This document shows positions 21,501 to 32,849 of a stretch of 64,000 bases of DNA, in pieces. Source of the stretch: Lunularia cruciata (taxonomy: Eukaryota; Streptophyta; Marchantiopsida; Lunulariales; Lunulariaceae); contig OX419758.1 in NCBI GenBank assembly GCA_948567375.1, positions 50,597,001-50,661,000 of the forward strand. Direction: 5' to 3'. Both the position numbers and the translations under genes were made by a program. Numbering within the stretch: the stretch's first letter is position 1; every line of letters starts with the position of its first letter. Below the pieces are notes generated by a model that worked only from the letters and a program-made list of their open reading frames with translations, was not told the DNA's origin and ran no database searches.

Positions 21501-22298
21501 TATAAATTGTTAGGAAGTAACTTGGTTAAAAGGTTTAATTGCTAACTTTGCTAGGAACCAAGCTTGTTTCTGCCTTACATAGAATAAGACCTCGGGGTAT
21601 TTTTACATTTGGACTTCATTTTATTCAATTCTTGGTCAATATTATCTCTTCCATGTTCCATACTATTATCTTAATTTTGGTCTTTTTACATTGCTATCAA
21701 AGTGAGAAAGTATAGATTGAGTTTATTATCATGTTGAACAATTTTTTTAAATAATTAGGATTATTAGAACATTGATTCTTTAGTATCTCTCTTATTGATT
21801 TGAAATGTCTAATCTACTCAAATGCTTTTAGATTTATCCTTATGTTTGATGAAGCGGTTTTATAATTTACAATCAAGATAGACAAGTACTATTTTTATTT
21901 TAACTAGAAAAATGATTTCTCTTTACTTTTGTAATGAAAGAGTAGATATAAAACATTAAAGTTATGATTTATGATTTAAGCAATGCAACCAAAAGTTAAA
22001 CAGCAATGCAACCAAAAGTTAAACAACTCATTTGCCTGATAAATCATGACAATAGTCAACAACAACAAGTAGAAGAAGCAACTTTAAGACAAGGAGAAAA
22101 TTATATCCAAGTTACCCAAGCCAAAACTAGATATATGATATGCAGATAATCTTTAACAAAGTAGAATTTTTTTATTTATATGTTGACTAATCTTTAGCCA
22201 TAAAAAAATTGAATTATTATGACAAAATTCTGTTTTCTACAAGCCAACTAGGAATATCTAGATGAAATTATTAAGTAGAGTAAGAACATCATCAATGC
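18587..22298. other. AT-rich region, no gene recognised
   Basis: About 3.7 kb of very AT-rich sequence between two complete retroelements. The longest open frame (18,609-18,836, plus strand) resembles nothing I know and is probably chance. Contains the hairpin at 19,878-19,936 and a short tandem duplication (gcaatgcaaccaaaagtt twice) at about 21,980-22,023. Confidence 0.5.
19878..19936. repeat. Perfect 20-bp inverted repeat (hairpin)
   Basis: Arm attttagtagagtctaaact at 19,878-19,897 is the exact reverse complement of 19,917-19,936, with a 19-base loop. Just upstream (about 19,855-19,870) a further copy of part of the arm (agagtctaaactct) occurs. Could be the end of a small MITE; no target-site duplication was identified. 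Confidence 0.7.
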
Positions 22299-22303
22299 GT
22301 CAC

Positions 22304-22714
22304 TATAAAAGACCGAATCCAAGGAGAGAAATATGAGAATGGAAACTCACATTGGGATACTTGAATGAGTGAAAACTATGAATGCCTAGCATGAGCTTCA
22401 ACTTTAGTATTTATAGGTAGCATACAAGGCCTTTGAGAAGTTTCTCAAGAAGCTTCCTTGCACCACTTTCTTAGAGTGCAAGCCAAGTTAACTAGGAAGT
22501 TTCTCAAGAAGCTTCCTTCTAGAAGCCGCCTACTTGGCATGCAAGTTAAGCTAGTTAGAAGCTTCTAGAAGCTACCTACTTGGGGTGCAAGTTAACTAGT
22601 TGGGAAGCTTCCCAAGAAGCTTCCTAGATGCTTTTGGAATATTCTAGGCTAATTTGGCTTATTCCCTACTTTGTTAGCCTTACTAGCTACATTGCTAAAC
22701 TCCATATTGTTACA
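22304..22714 (-). repeat. Type-B element 3' LTR (411 bp)
   Basis: Coding strand starts TGTAACAATATGGAGTTTAG and ends ggtcttttata (family TTACA). Contains TATAAATAC and arrays of aagcttc palindromes that form heat-shock elements, for example gaagcttctagaagc at 22,558-22,572. A polypurine tract (gtggtgggggaata) sits at 22,715-22,728. Confidence 0.93.
22558..22572 (-). promoter_or_regulatory. Perfect three-box heat-shock element in type-B LTR
   Basis: GAAGCTTCTAGAAGC fits nGAAnnTTCnnGAAn exactly. The same site recurs in the 5' LTR (27,796-27,810), and a four-box version is in the solo LTR at 52,907-52,924. It lies upstream of the LTR TATA box, where heat-shock factors would act. Function is inferred from the motif. 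Confidence 0.6.
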
Positions 22715-24040
22715 TATTCCCCCACCACTAGTTGGTGACGTCCTCATCGCCATCGAAGCTTCAAACTCTTGGATGGCCGTTTGTGCATTCTGGAGATGAG
22801 AAAGAGGTTCCCATGTGGCATCATGAAGGGGATACCCTTTCCAAAGGACCTTGTACTCCATATGTTGGTGGCGTCCTTGTTGGATGTGGCGACGTGCAAG
22901 GATACAATCAACTTTGTACTCCTCATGATCATTGATAGGGATTGGGGGAGGAAGAGATTGAACTTGAGAGGAGAAAAAAGAGGGATTATGAACAAAGGGT
23001 TTCAACTTGGAAATATGAAAGATAGGATAGATGCGCCTATGAGGAGGCAAAGCAAGTCAATAAGCAACTAGAGAAATAATTTGGCTGACATCAAAAGGTC
23101 TTATCCAATTAGGGGCAAGTTTACAAACTTGGGTATCTAGTAGGAGGGGTAGATTACTAGAGGATAACATAACTTTATCACCAACTTCAAAGGTGAGATC
23201 ACGACGATGATGGTATGCATATTGTTTTTGACAATTCTGAGCAACAAGGAGGTGAGATTTGGCTTTTTGGAGAGATTCGGAGATGGTGGTCAAAATGGTT
23301 ATGGTATGGGAGACTTGAGACGGAGGAGGAGCAAGAAGAGAATTTGGGACAAGCGGATCTTGGCCAAAATTGAGAAAGAAAGGAGAAAATCCGGTACTTG
23401 CCTATTTAGAATTATTGTATGTAAACTCCGTAGTTGCAAGACATTGATCCCTATTGGTATGGTGAATGTTGAAAAAGGCACAAAGCATATCTTCCAATGT
23501 GCAATTTGCACGTTCAATTTTTCCATCAGTTTGAGGATGATAGGCTGTAGACAAAGCAAGCTTGGTGCCAAGTAGCTGGAAGAGTGCTTGCCAAAACTTT
23601 CCGTTGAAGCAAGGATCACGGTTGGAGATGAGTACATGTGGCATCCCATGATGTTTGAAGACTTTATCAATGTAGAGTTGCGCTAAGGTTGGAGCATCCA
23701 CAATATCAACTGTTGGTGCCAAATGGATTTGCTTACTAAGCTTATCCACAAACACCACAATTGTTGTGTGACCTTGTTGTGTGACCTTGTTGTGTCTTGT
23801 GTAAGGAGGTGATGAGATCTAAGCTCACATGTTCTCAATGAGTAGTTAGAATGGGAAGTGGTTGAAGGAGTCCACTTGGCTTTTGGTTATTGGCCTTGTT
23901 ACATTGATAACTCTCACACGATTGGACAAACTCTCAAACATCTCGTGTCATGTTGGACCACCACCATTGGCATTGGAGGGTGCACAAGGTCTTGTCCACT
24001 TCCATATGACCAACTAATGGTAAATCATGGGCTTCTTGAA
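22715..24040 (-). pseudogene. Type-B integrase with chromodomain
   Basis: Order on the minus strand: degraded zinc-binding part near 23,900-24,030; core at 23,402-23,758 (VFVDKLSKQIHLAPT, ISNRDPCFNGKFWQALF, YHPQTDGKIERANCTLEDM with the Asp and Glu of DD35E); C-terminus (FEVGDKVMLSSSNLPLL); chromodomain at 22,760-22,925 (EEYKVDCIL, MEYKVLWKGYPLHDATWEP). The last open frame continues through the polypurine tract about 65 bp into the 3' LTR before its stop at 22,649. Two or three stops break the core. Confidence 0.94.
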
Positions 24041-24044
24041 GGCG

Positions 24045-24760
24045 CACAAGTCAAAGATCACTTTTGGCTGGAACATAGATCTGGTCCGCATGGAATAGAA
24101 GACCTTCATTGTATGAGAAGGTGTTGTACTCCTTGTCACTTGCTATTAAACGACCATGTACCATTTGGAAGAAGGGATCTTGTTGTAGAGCTGATTGAAA
24201 CTTGTTATGGACCATGGGGTCAATTGACACCGTCGTAATTGCCACCGTGATGAGAGGAAGAGCCTTCAAATCAAGTTGTCGTGACAGAGCATCAGGGATG
24301 ACATGGAACCGACTTGGTTTGTACTCAAGTTTGATGTCAAACAATTGGAGTTGCTCTTCCCATCAATGATGTTGAATCTTCATGTGCTCCAAGTGTAGGG
24401 TCTACAACAATGGCTTGTGATCAGTTTGTATGATCACTTGTTTCCCCAAGAGATAATGCCTCCATACCTTGGTGGCATATACCATTGCAGGTTATTCCCA
24501 ATCTTGTGCAGAGTAATTTCTTTCAGCTATATTTAGTCAACAAGACACAAAGGCAATGGGATGTAGACCATTTGAGAAATCTTGTTGCAACACAACTCCA
24601 ATTGCAAAGTTAGAAGCATCAAAATCAACCACACAAGGTAGTTGAGGATCATATGGTTGAAGAATAGGTCTTGAAGACACCATATGCTTTAAATTTTGGA
24701 ATGCTTCTATATGCTTGGTGGTCCACTAGAAGTTCAAGTTCTTTCCTAAAAGGTCAATCA
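24045..24760 (-). pseudogene. Type-B RNase H and connection to integrase
   Basis: A recognisable end, DIKLEYKPSRFHVIPDALSR (24,290-24,344), matches the C-terminus of gypsy RNase H (.D.LSR). Upstream the domain is broken by many stops but can be followed by comparison with 32,400-32,840. Confidence 0.82.
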
Positions 24761-24789
24761 ATGGTGCAGCCACATGAGCATAATAGTGG

Positions 24790-25560
24790 ATGAACCGTCG
24801 ATAAAAACTGGCCAATCCATTAAATGCCGATACTTCTATAGCATCCTTTGGAGTAGCCAATTAGTAATGGCCTTGATCTTCTCTTCTTCCATCTTGATCC
24901 CCTTTGATAAGATCTTATGACCCAAGAAGGTAACCTCCTTCTGCGAAAAGGCACACTTTGACTTTTTGCAGTAAAATTTCCGTTGTTGTAGTCGTCTTAG
25001 GACTTCTCGCATGTGATTCATGTATTCTACCTATGTCTTGCTATAGATTAAGATATCATCCAAGAATACCACCACGGACCGATCCAATAGTCCATCCAAC
25101 ACCCGATGCATCTTATCCATGAAGACTGTTGGAGCATTAGTGAGTCCAAAAGGTAGAACTCTCTACTCAAAATACCCATACCTTGTGCAAAAGGCAGTCT
25201 TTTGCACATCTTCTCTATCAATAGGAATTTGCCAATAGCCGTTATAAAGATCCAGCTTGGAAAAGTAACATGCTCCACTTAGTTGATCAAGCAAGTCATC
25301 AATCCAAGGTAAGGGATATGCATTCTTCACGGTTTGCTTATTGAGCTTACGATAATCAATACAAAAACAAAGTCCTCCATCCTTCTTTGGAACAAATAGT
25401 ACCAGTGCTCTGCAAGGAGAGGTACTATGTTGTATGAAGTCCTTCTCCAACAACTCTGTAAGTGTTGTTTGCAACTCCTCCAACTCCTTTGGTGAGAGCC
25501 GATAGATTGGTCTACTCACTGGAGTACTCCCTGGCAATAACTTGATCTTGAAGGACATAC
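24790..25560 (-). pseudogene. Type-B reverse transcriptase
   Basis: Nearly continuous: [76 protein letters not shown] (25,041-25,071) and KKSKCAFSQKEVTFLGHKI. Catalytic FLDD is intact; the few stops include one after CTRYGYFE. Confidence 0.95.
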
Positions 25561-25720
25561 CTCAATCAGAGGGTAATCCCTTTGGCAGGTCATCCGGAAA
25601 CACGTCCGCAAACTCCTTAGCTATCCAATCAACCATTGCTTGATGAGGCTCTTGGTCCTCCGTAGATTGTTCTTGTGCAATCTGCTTGATCCACACCGCG
25701 AATACGGACTTATCTTCCTC

Positions 25721-25900
25721 CAAAGCTTGCTCTATGGCTGCTTTACTAACAATCTTCCCTTCTAGGGACTCATCTCTCTTCCAAGCTTGCTCCTTGGTTG
25801 CCTTCTTGGCAAACTTCCCATCTTGGGACTCATCTTCTTTTTAGGTTTGCTCTATGGCTACCTTCTTGACAAACTTCCCATCTTGGGATTGACTATTCTT
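25721..25900 (-). repeat. Three 60-bp tandem repeats coding a 20-residue linker
   Basis: Units 25,721-25,780, 25,781-25,840 and 25,841-25,900, in register with the reading frame. Each encodes a charged 20-mer around SQDGKFAKKA, so it is a Lys/Asp/Glu/Gln-rich spacer between protease and RT. The sister element has two units (33,823-33,942). Confidence 0.85.
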
Positions 25901-25979
25901 AGGTGTCTTACTTAGAGGTGCCAGACACCCTAATCAGAAATTCCTACCTTGGTGTTGTACTTGAATTTGGCATCGGGTC

Positions 25980-26330
25980 CAACTGGATTGAACCTTATGA
26001 TGTTCAAGCCAAGGTAGACCCAGAATGATATCATAGTGTAGAAGGTGTTCCTACAAACCTCATATACTCCAAATACTCCTTCCCAATCTTGAAGGTAATA
26101 GGATATGAGGTGCGGAATGCATAACCCTTTCTACCATCCACCATCATCAAACTACTTCCAATAATTAACTTGATAGAAATACCCAATTCCTTTGCTACTT
26201 GCATAGACATGCAATTCTTTGAACTTCCAAAATCAACCAAAATCCTACAACCCTAATTAGATATCGTACCTTGCAAGTGAAGCAAACTTGCATAGGTCGA
26301 GCTTTCAATCCCATTGGAACTAATCAAGCT
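25980..26330 (-). pseudogene. Type-B aspartic protease
   Basis: Reads RILVDFGSSKNCMSMQVAKE, then RTSYPITFKIGKEYLEYMRF. The active site is normally D-S-G; here it is DFG, so the Asp stays but the Ser is replaced. Followed by a damaged ILG-W region. Confidence 0.85.
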
Positions 26331-26339
26331 CCCAATAGA

Positions 26340-27259
26340 TGGCTCAAAATCTCCTATTGGGATTCCTTATTTCCTTGATCATTCTACTCCACAAACTCCA
26401 CCTGGGCAACTTGTTGAGATCATCCATTCTTGAGTGGACATTCAGCAATGCGATGCCCTAGTTGGCGATAATAAAAACAACCACAATTTTGTTGCAATTT
26501 CTCTCTATTTTCCGTGCCAAGTGGTCTTTGTTGAATGGCATCAATCTCCATTGGTGCTGGCTCCTCCACTTGTGTGTAGTGTATTGGTAGGCTCTATGGA
26601 GGTCAAGGTCAAGACCAAGTTGTTGCCACCAAGGAATCAAAACATTTGGCTAACCGCATGGCTTCCTCCAAGTGTTGTGGCTCTTGCATGGTTACCTCTA
26701 ATTTGGTTCTTGCCTTCAAGCCCCTCGCAAATTGATCCAAAGCTTCACCTTCCAATATATCTAGAATTTGCATGATGGTGTTTTGGAACTGTGAGATGTA
26801 ACTTCTTATAGAGCCATTCCGTTTCAACTCTACCAATTTATCCCGTGTAGCTCATGTGGCATTTATAGCTTGAAACCGACTAATTATTGCGCTTTTGAAT
26901 TCTACCCATGTGAAGATTGGTGCAACAATTCGTCATTTAGCTCACTCCACTTGGAATCTTTACCATAGCTTTGCTACTCCATCCAATTGGCTAGAAGCCA
27001 AGAGAATCTATTTTTACTCGTCTTGTAAATATGTAGCTTCAAAATAACATTTGCAATCAAACAAAAAATTCTCCACTACACCCTAAAGATTCTTGCCTTC
27101 AAATACCTTAGGTTTAGAGAATCTGATATGATCTTCTCCTTCTTGAATTGGTACTCTCTCCACTTGCTCTTGTTGTTGAAAATCTTGTTCATCCAACAAT
27201 CAAGTAAGGTGCTCAATTTGTTGTTGCATAGCAAGGATAACATCGGGTATTGCCGCCAT
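26340..27259 (-). pseudogene. Type-B gag
   Basis: Start ATG at 27,257-27,259 (MAAIPDVILAMQQQIEHLT). The gag capsid region is identifiable with YLQDE and the segment at 26,609-26,836 (RNGSIRSYISQFQNTIMQI). The zinc knuckle near 26,440-26,490 reads CFYYRQLGHRIAEC: its second Cys has become Tyr. Many stops. Confidence 0.85.
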
Positions 27260-27535
27260 CCCATGGTTGCTATTCTATCACACTACTCCCAATCTTTCTA
27301 ATTTATTAACAGATAAAAATAGCACATCCACCGTTCTCCATAAGTTACAACTGGAAGCACCAAGGGTTCCTCAGATATGGTGATCATATGAAAAAAATCT
27401 TGTCCAAAGTGCAAGGTGATGAATTGTGTGAAACAATGCTTGGATAGTATTTGGATGCAAAAATCCCAATGGTTTGGTGGAAGTGGATTTGGTGGTCCAT
27501 AAATTCCATCCATCCCATTCTTGTTTTTATTCCAA

Positions 27536-27952
27536 TGTAAAAGACCAAATCTGAGGAGAGAAATAAGAGAATGGAAACTCACATTGGGATACTTGAATGA
27601 GTGAAAACTCTGAATGCCTAGCATGAACTTTGGCTTTGGCTTTGGTATTTATAGGTAGCATACAAGGCCTTTGAGAAGTTTCTCAAGAAGCTTCCTTGCG
27701 CCACTTTCTTAGAGTGCAAGCCAAGTTAACTAGGAAGCTTCTCAAGAAGCTTCCTTCTAGAAGCCACCTACTTGGCATGCAAGCTAAGCTAGTTAGAAGC
27801 TTCTAGAAGCTACTTGCTTGGAGTGCAAGTTAACTAGTTGGGAAGCTTCCCAAGAAACTTTGTAGATGCTTTTAGAATATTCTAGGCTAATTTGGCTTAT
27901 TCCCTACATTTTTAGCCTTACTAGCTATGTCGCTAAACTCCATATTGTTATA
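27536..27952 (-). repeat. Type-B element 5' LTR (417 bp)
   Basis: Coding strand begins TATAACAATATGGAGTTTAG and ends GGTCTTTTACA. Carries the heat-shock array (27,796-27,810) upstream of TATAAATACC (about 27,640-27,651). It has a ~6-bp expansion (ctttggctttggcttt) absent from the 3' LTR. Confidence 0.93.
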
Positions 27953-27957
27953 GTCTC

Positions 27958-29073
27958 CCTGATGTGTTCTTGGTAAGAGTTAATATTTAGATCTCAAATC
28001 ATCAACATAATAGAAGTATAACATTGACTTGTAGAGCTACAATACATATAATTGGTAAAAGAATGTGTAAGTTAATTTTAAAACACTCTCATGAAGATTT
28101 GATATATGCATGAAAGAGAAGTATAAGATTTTTTCATGCATGTTTTGAAGCTTGTATAAATAGAGATGGTTTAAGAGAAAGTTGGCAACCAAACAAAGTT
28201 AATTAGATAGAGATTTCTTTAACAATTTTGCATCCATGACACATAGAACTCATACGAGGTAACTATATAAAGGGAATGCAATAGTTCTAACAGGACTTGA
28301 TGTTGCTAATAAAATCAATATTAATAAGGAGAAAAAAATTAAATAGAAGCATGTAAATATTTTTAATAATTTAGACATTGTGTTGTAGATCATACAAATT
28401 GCATACAAGAAAACTAACCAATTGAGAAGTTGAAGACATAGAAGCATTTGAACTAGAAAATATCAATGCTTAGTAAGATCATCATGTAGCTTACAACTAG
28501 CAACTATGAGCTTTAATAGTATTGAGAGCTCAAAATGCATATATTTATTTCATCTTTGTATGATGATTCAAAATTATACTTTTTGCATTTTGTTTGATTG
28601 TAGTACTTCAAAAAATTTGTGTCAAATGAAATTTGCAAACAATTATGACTTCTAGTGTATTGGTGAAGGATGTGACCTTATGATAGTTGAAAGAACAACA
28701 AACATTTCCGCATGAATGCTTAATTGTCCTTAATATATGAATGGAGTATACAAGGTAGTCAAATAAGTGCAAAGTTGTACTTTTGTACTATAATATCATT
28801 CTAGAGTTAACTTAGCTTTAATATCATTATGCTTATATTGATTGGGCATAAACAAACTTCCAAAAGATTACATAAGAGAAAGTCTTACATTGAAACCACG
28901 TTAGACCTTTGGTAAAAATACCAATTATTATAAAACTTAATTCAAGAGATAAATAAATTTAGATAATTAATACTAACTAAGCTATGAATAAGTGGAGTCA
29001 TGGACTAAAATTAAAAGCTGATCAAGTGAAAATGAAGGTATCAACTTTAAAAGTTGAGATATTCTAAAATAAT
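27958..29073. other. No gene recognised
   Basis: AT-rich spacer between the two type-B elements. One minus-strand open frame (28,250-28,447) is hydrophobic and resembles nothing known; probably chance. Confidence 0.45.
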
Positions 29074-29078
29074 TTCAT

Positions 29079-30092
29079 TGTAAAAGATCAAGACCAAGGA
29101 GAGAAATATGAGAATGGAAGATCACATTGGGACACTTGAATGTGTGAAAAACTCCGAGTGCCTAACTTGAGCTTTGGCTTTAGTATTTATAGGGAGCATA
29201 CAAGGTTCTTGATAAGCTTCTCAAGAATCTTCCTTGTGTCACTTTCTTGGAATGCAAGCCAAGTTAATCGAGAAGCTTCTCAAGAAGCTTCCTTCTAGAA
29301 GCCACTTACTTGGCATGCAAGCTAAGCTAGTGTAATACAAGCAGCTAAGCATATTATCTAGAGGTGAAAAGTGGCTTGTAACATCTAGAAAGATTTTGTA
29401 TACCATGAGCTAGGTAGATCAGACAAAGGTGTCACCAAAAGAGTATGTCTACTAATAGGGTAGAAGCCTAAAATAGCTTGAAAACTTTAGAGCTAATTTT
29501 GAAGGCCTAAATGGATGAATTAGGCCTTGAAAATGGAAAAAATCATCCACTGAAGGAAATCTAGCTTACCTTCTCTTCCTTATGATTTGTCTCATCAAGA
29601 GCTTTTCAATGGTACCTCACCCACATGATTCTAAGCTCCATATAAGAAGATTCTATAAAGATTCCCTTTGGTCAAACTCATTTGATCAACTAGATAGGCC
29701 AAGGACTGACACATCACCCATCCAAACAACTAATCCAAGGATGGAGCTTGCTGATAGGTTACCAATCCATGTATCTAATCCAAGGGTGGAGCTTCTTTTG
29801 AAGCGATCCTCTTTGCTATATAATAAAGAGAAGGTGCTCGTTTGAGGCATTGGAGGACTGAGTGTGAAACTTGTGTTTTCTCTCTTGTATCTCTCTTGGA
29901 GAGTTCTCTTGTCCTTTGAGTATTACAGCTAGTTAGAAGCTTCTAACTAGCTTAGCTTAGCAAGTAGGTAGCCTTTGGATGGAAGCTTCCCAAGAAGCTT
30001 CCTATATACTTTTGGTATATTCTAGATTAATTTGGCCTATTTTCTTCTTTGTTAGCTCTAACTAATTTCATTGCTAACTCCATATTTTTATA
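29079..30092 (-). repeat. Type-B 3' LTR interrupted by a type-C LTR
   Basis: Removing the insertion 29,331-29,927 and one copy of gctag leaves a 412-bp LTR matching its partner at 35,566. Polypurine tract at 30,093-30,106 (coding gtagtgggagaata). Confidence 0.92.
29331..29927 (+). mobile_element. Type-C solo LTR, short form (597 bp)
   Basis: Starts tgtaatacaagc, ends gagtattaca, in opposite orientation to its host. Perfect 5-bp duplication gctag at 29,326-29,330 and 29,928-29,932. It is ~150 bp shorter than other type-C LTRs because it has only one copy of the U3 unit. TATA-like ctatataataaagag near 29,815. Confidence 0.94.
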
Positions 30093-32070
30093 TATTCTCC
30101 CACTACTAGTTGGTGATGTCCTCACCGCCATTGAAGCTTCAAACTCTTAGATGGCCATTTGTGCATTCTAAAGATGAGAAAGAGGTCCCCATGTGGCATT
30201 GTGAAGAAGATACCCTTTCCAAAGGACCTTGTGCTCCATATGTTGTTGGTGGCCTCATTTAATATGGTGATGTGCAAGGATATGATCAACTTTGTACTCC
30301 TCATGATCATTAATAGGGATGGGAGGAGCAAGAGGTTGGACATGAGAAGGAAAAAGAAGATAAGAATAAAAGGTTTCAACTTGGAAATATGAAAGACATG
30401 GTGGATGCGCATATGTATAATGTTGCAAGGATAGCAAGGAAAAACAGATCCATAAACACAAGTTCCACACTCAAACTTTGATGCCCCAAAGGAGCACCTT
30501 CTCTTTATTATATAGGCAAAGATGATCTCCTCCAAGGAAGCTCCACCATAGGATTAAGCACAAAGATAGGTGACATGTCCACAAGCTCCACCCTTGGATT
30601 ACTTACTTGGATGGGTGACATGTTGGTCCTGATCCTATCTGGCTGGTCAAATAAGCTTTGATCAAAGGGAATCTTTGAGAGAATCTTCTTGTAGGAATCT
30701 CAAAATCAGGTGGGTGAGGTACCATTGGAAAGTTCTCAATAAGACAAACCATGAGAGAGGGAAGGCTAGCCTTTCCAACATTTAGGAGGGGGGGATCTGC
30801 ACATTTTTAAGGCCTAATTCATCTGTTTAGGCCTTTGAAATTGCCTTCAAAGATTTCAAGCATATTTTGGTTCCTACTCTATTAATAGAAGTCCACTCTT
30901 GGTGATACCTCTTTGTATCAATTTAGTCCATCATGTGTAACATCCTTCTAGATGTTACCAAACCAATTCTCACCTTTAAATCATATGTCTAGCTATTGGT
31001 TCTAAGGTTTTAAAGTCTATTTTGATTTCTACCCTATTAGTAGAAGTACTCTTTTGGTGATACTTCTATTTGATCTATTTTTTCATCATGTATAAAACTA
31101 TTCCAAATGTTACCAAACCAAATTTCACATCTAGATCATATGGTTAGCTCTTGGTATTACAATATGACAAGGCAAGGCAAGGCAATGCAATAAGCAACAA
31201 GAGAGATGATTTTGGTGACATCAAAGGTCCAATCCAATTAGGGGCGAGGCTACAAACTTGGGTATTAAGTGAGAGAGGTAGGTTACTAGAGGAGAGCATG
31301 GCCTTATCACCAACTTGAAAGGTGAGATCACGATGCTGGTGGTTCGCATATTACTTTTGACAATTTTGAGCAATAAGGAGATGATATTTGGTTTGTTGGA
31401 CGGATTGAGATATGGTGGTCAAGAAGGTGGAAGTATGGGTGACATGAAATAGAGGAGGAGCAGAAGGGAATCTAGAACAAGTAGATCTTGGCCAAAATTG
31501 AGAAAGAAAGGAGAGAATTTGGTGATTGCATGTTTGGAATTATTATATGCAAATTCCACAATTGCAAGACATTGATCCCAATTGGTATGATGGAAATTGA
31601 TGACGGCATGAAGCATATATTCCAAGATGTGATTTGCATGTTTAGTTTGTCTATCAATTTGAGGATGATAAGATGTATACAAAGCAAGCTTGGTGCCGAG
31701 CACCTAAAAGAGTTTTTGCCAAAATTTCCCAATGAATCAAGGATCATGGTCGGAGATGAGTACACAAGGCATCCTATGATGCTTGAAGATAGTATCAAAG
31801 TAGATTTATGCCAATGTTTGAGCATCCATGATATCAAAGGTTGGTGCCAAATAGATTTGCTTACTAAGCTTATCGATAAACACTGCTATTATTATGTGAC
31901 CTTGCTTAGTCTTGGACAAGGATGTGATGAGATCCAAACTTATGTATTCCCATTTAGCAGATTGAATGGGGAGTGGTTGAAGAAATCCACTTGGTTTTTG
32001 GTTGTTGGCTTTGTTGCATTAGTAGCTCTCACACAATTGGACAAACTCTTGAACATCTTGTGCTAGGCCC
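30093..32070 (-). pseudogene. Type-B integrase and chromodomain, split by a solo LTR
   Basis: Chromodomain and C-terminus at 30,107-30,410; the rest of the integrase continues at 31,167-32,070 (YHPQIDRQTKHANHILEYM, VEFAYNNSKHAITKFSPFF). The split is the type-C LTR at 30,416-31,161. Heavily damaged. Confidence 0.88.
30416..31161 (-). mobile_element. Type-C solo LTR inside the type-B integrase (746 bp)
   Basis: Perfect duplication atatg at 30,411-30,415 and 31,162-31,166. Coding-strand start TGTAATACCAAGAGC at 31,161. The last ~60 bp on the coding strand (plus 30,416-30,475) differ from all other copies. The junction with the integrase recurs at 38,303. Confidence 0.95.
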
Positions 32071-32079
32071 ACCACCATT

Positions 32080-32840
32080 GGCATCGGAGGGTACCCAAGG
32101 TCTTGTCCACAGCCATGTGACCAGTGATTTTTAAGTCATGGGCTTCTTCAAAGCACATAAGTTGGAGATCATCCTTGGTTGGAATATCCAGACCTCATGG
32201 AATAGGAGGCCTACCTCAAAGGAGAAGGCGTTGTACTCCTTGTTACATGTTGCGAGACAACCTTGTACCATTTGAAAGAATAGGTCTTGATGTAAAGTTG
32301 TCTAAAATGTAATTTGGACTTTGGAGTTGACAAACATCATCATGATAGCTGCCGTGATAAGAGGAAGAGAATTCAAGTTAAGTCATCATTATAGGGCATT
32401 GGGAGATGATATGGAATTGGTCAGTTTTGTACTCAAGTTTGAGGTCAAAAAATTGTTGTTGTTCCTCCCATCTATGATGTCGGCTCTTCATGTGCTCCAA
32501 ATGTAATGTTTACAACAAGGATTTATGATCAATCCACATGACCATATGTTTCTCCAATAGATAATACCTCCATTCCTTGGTGGCATATACCATGGCTAGT
32601 TGTTCTTGATCTTGAGCAAAGTTATTCCTTTCAATGGTGTTCAATTGGCAAGACATAAAGGCAACAGGATGTAACTCATAAGGAAATTCCTATTGCAACA
32701 CAACTCCAATGGTACAGTTAGAAGCATCAAAATCAACCACACAAGGTAATTGAGGATCATATGGTTGAAGAATGGGTCTTGAAAACACCATATATTTTAG
32801 CTTCTATAATGCTTCTTTGTGCTTGGTGGTCCACTAAAAG
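32080..32840 (-). pseudogene. Type-B RNase H, decayed
   Basis: Aligns by eye with 24,045-24,760 over its length (for example plus-strand cttggtggcatataccat and ggttgaagaat in both). No long open frame remains. Confidence 0.75.
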
Positions 32841-32849
32841 CTTGAATTC

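Larger units (their letters stand above)
22304..27952 (-). mobile_element. Type-B Ty3/gypsy chromovirus, complete but inactive
   Basis: Best-preserved type-B copy, on the minus strand. LTRs 27,536-27,952 (5') and 22,304-22,714 (3'); flanks gtcac and gtctc match at 4/5. Internal order: gag, protease, repeat linker, RT, RNase H, integrase, chromodomain. A hand alignment of the LTRs gives roughly 28 mismatches over ~410 bp, mostly transitions, plus a small indel, so it is not recent. Its primer site has decayed (coding ttggaataaaaacaag next to the 5' LTR, against TTGGTATCAGAGC). Confidence 0.94.

Noticed and set aside
23767-23806. Repeated ttgttgtgtgacc in the type-B integrase
   Set aside because: A short slippage duplication within a pseudogene; nothing further to explain.
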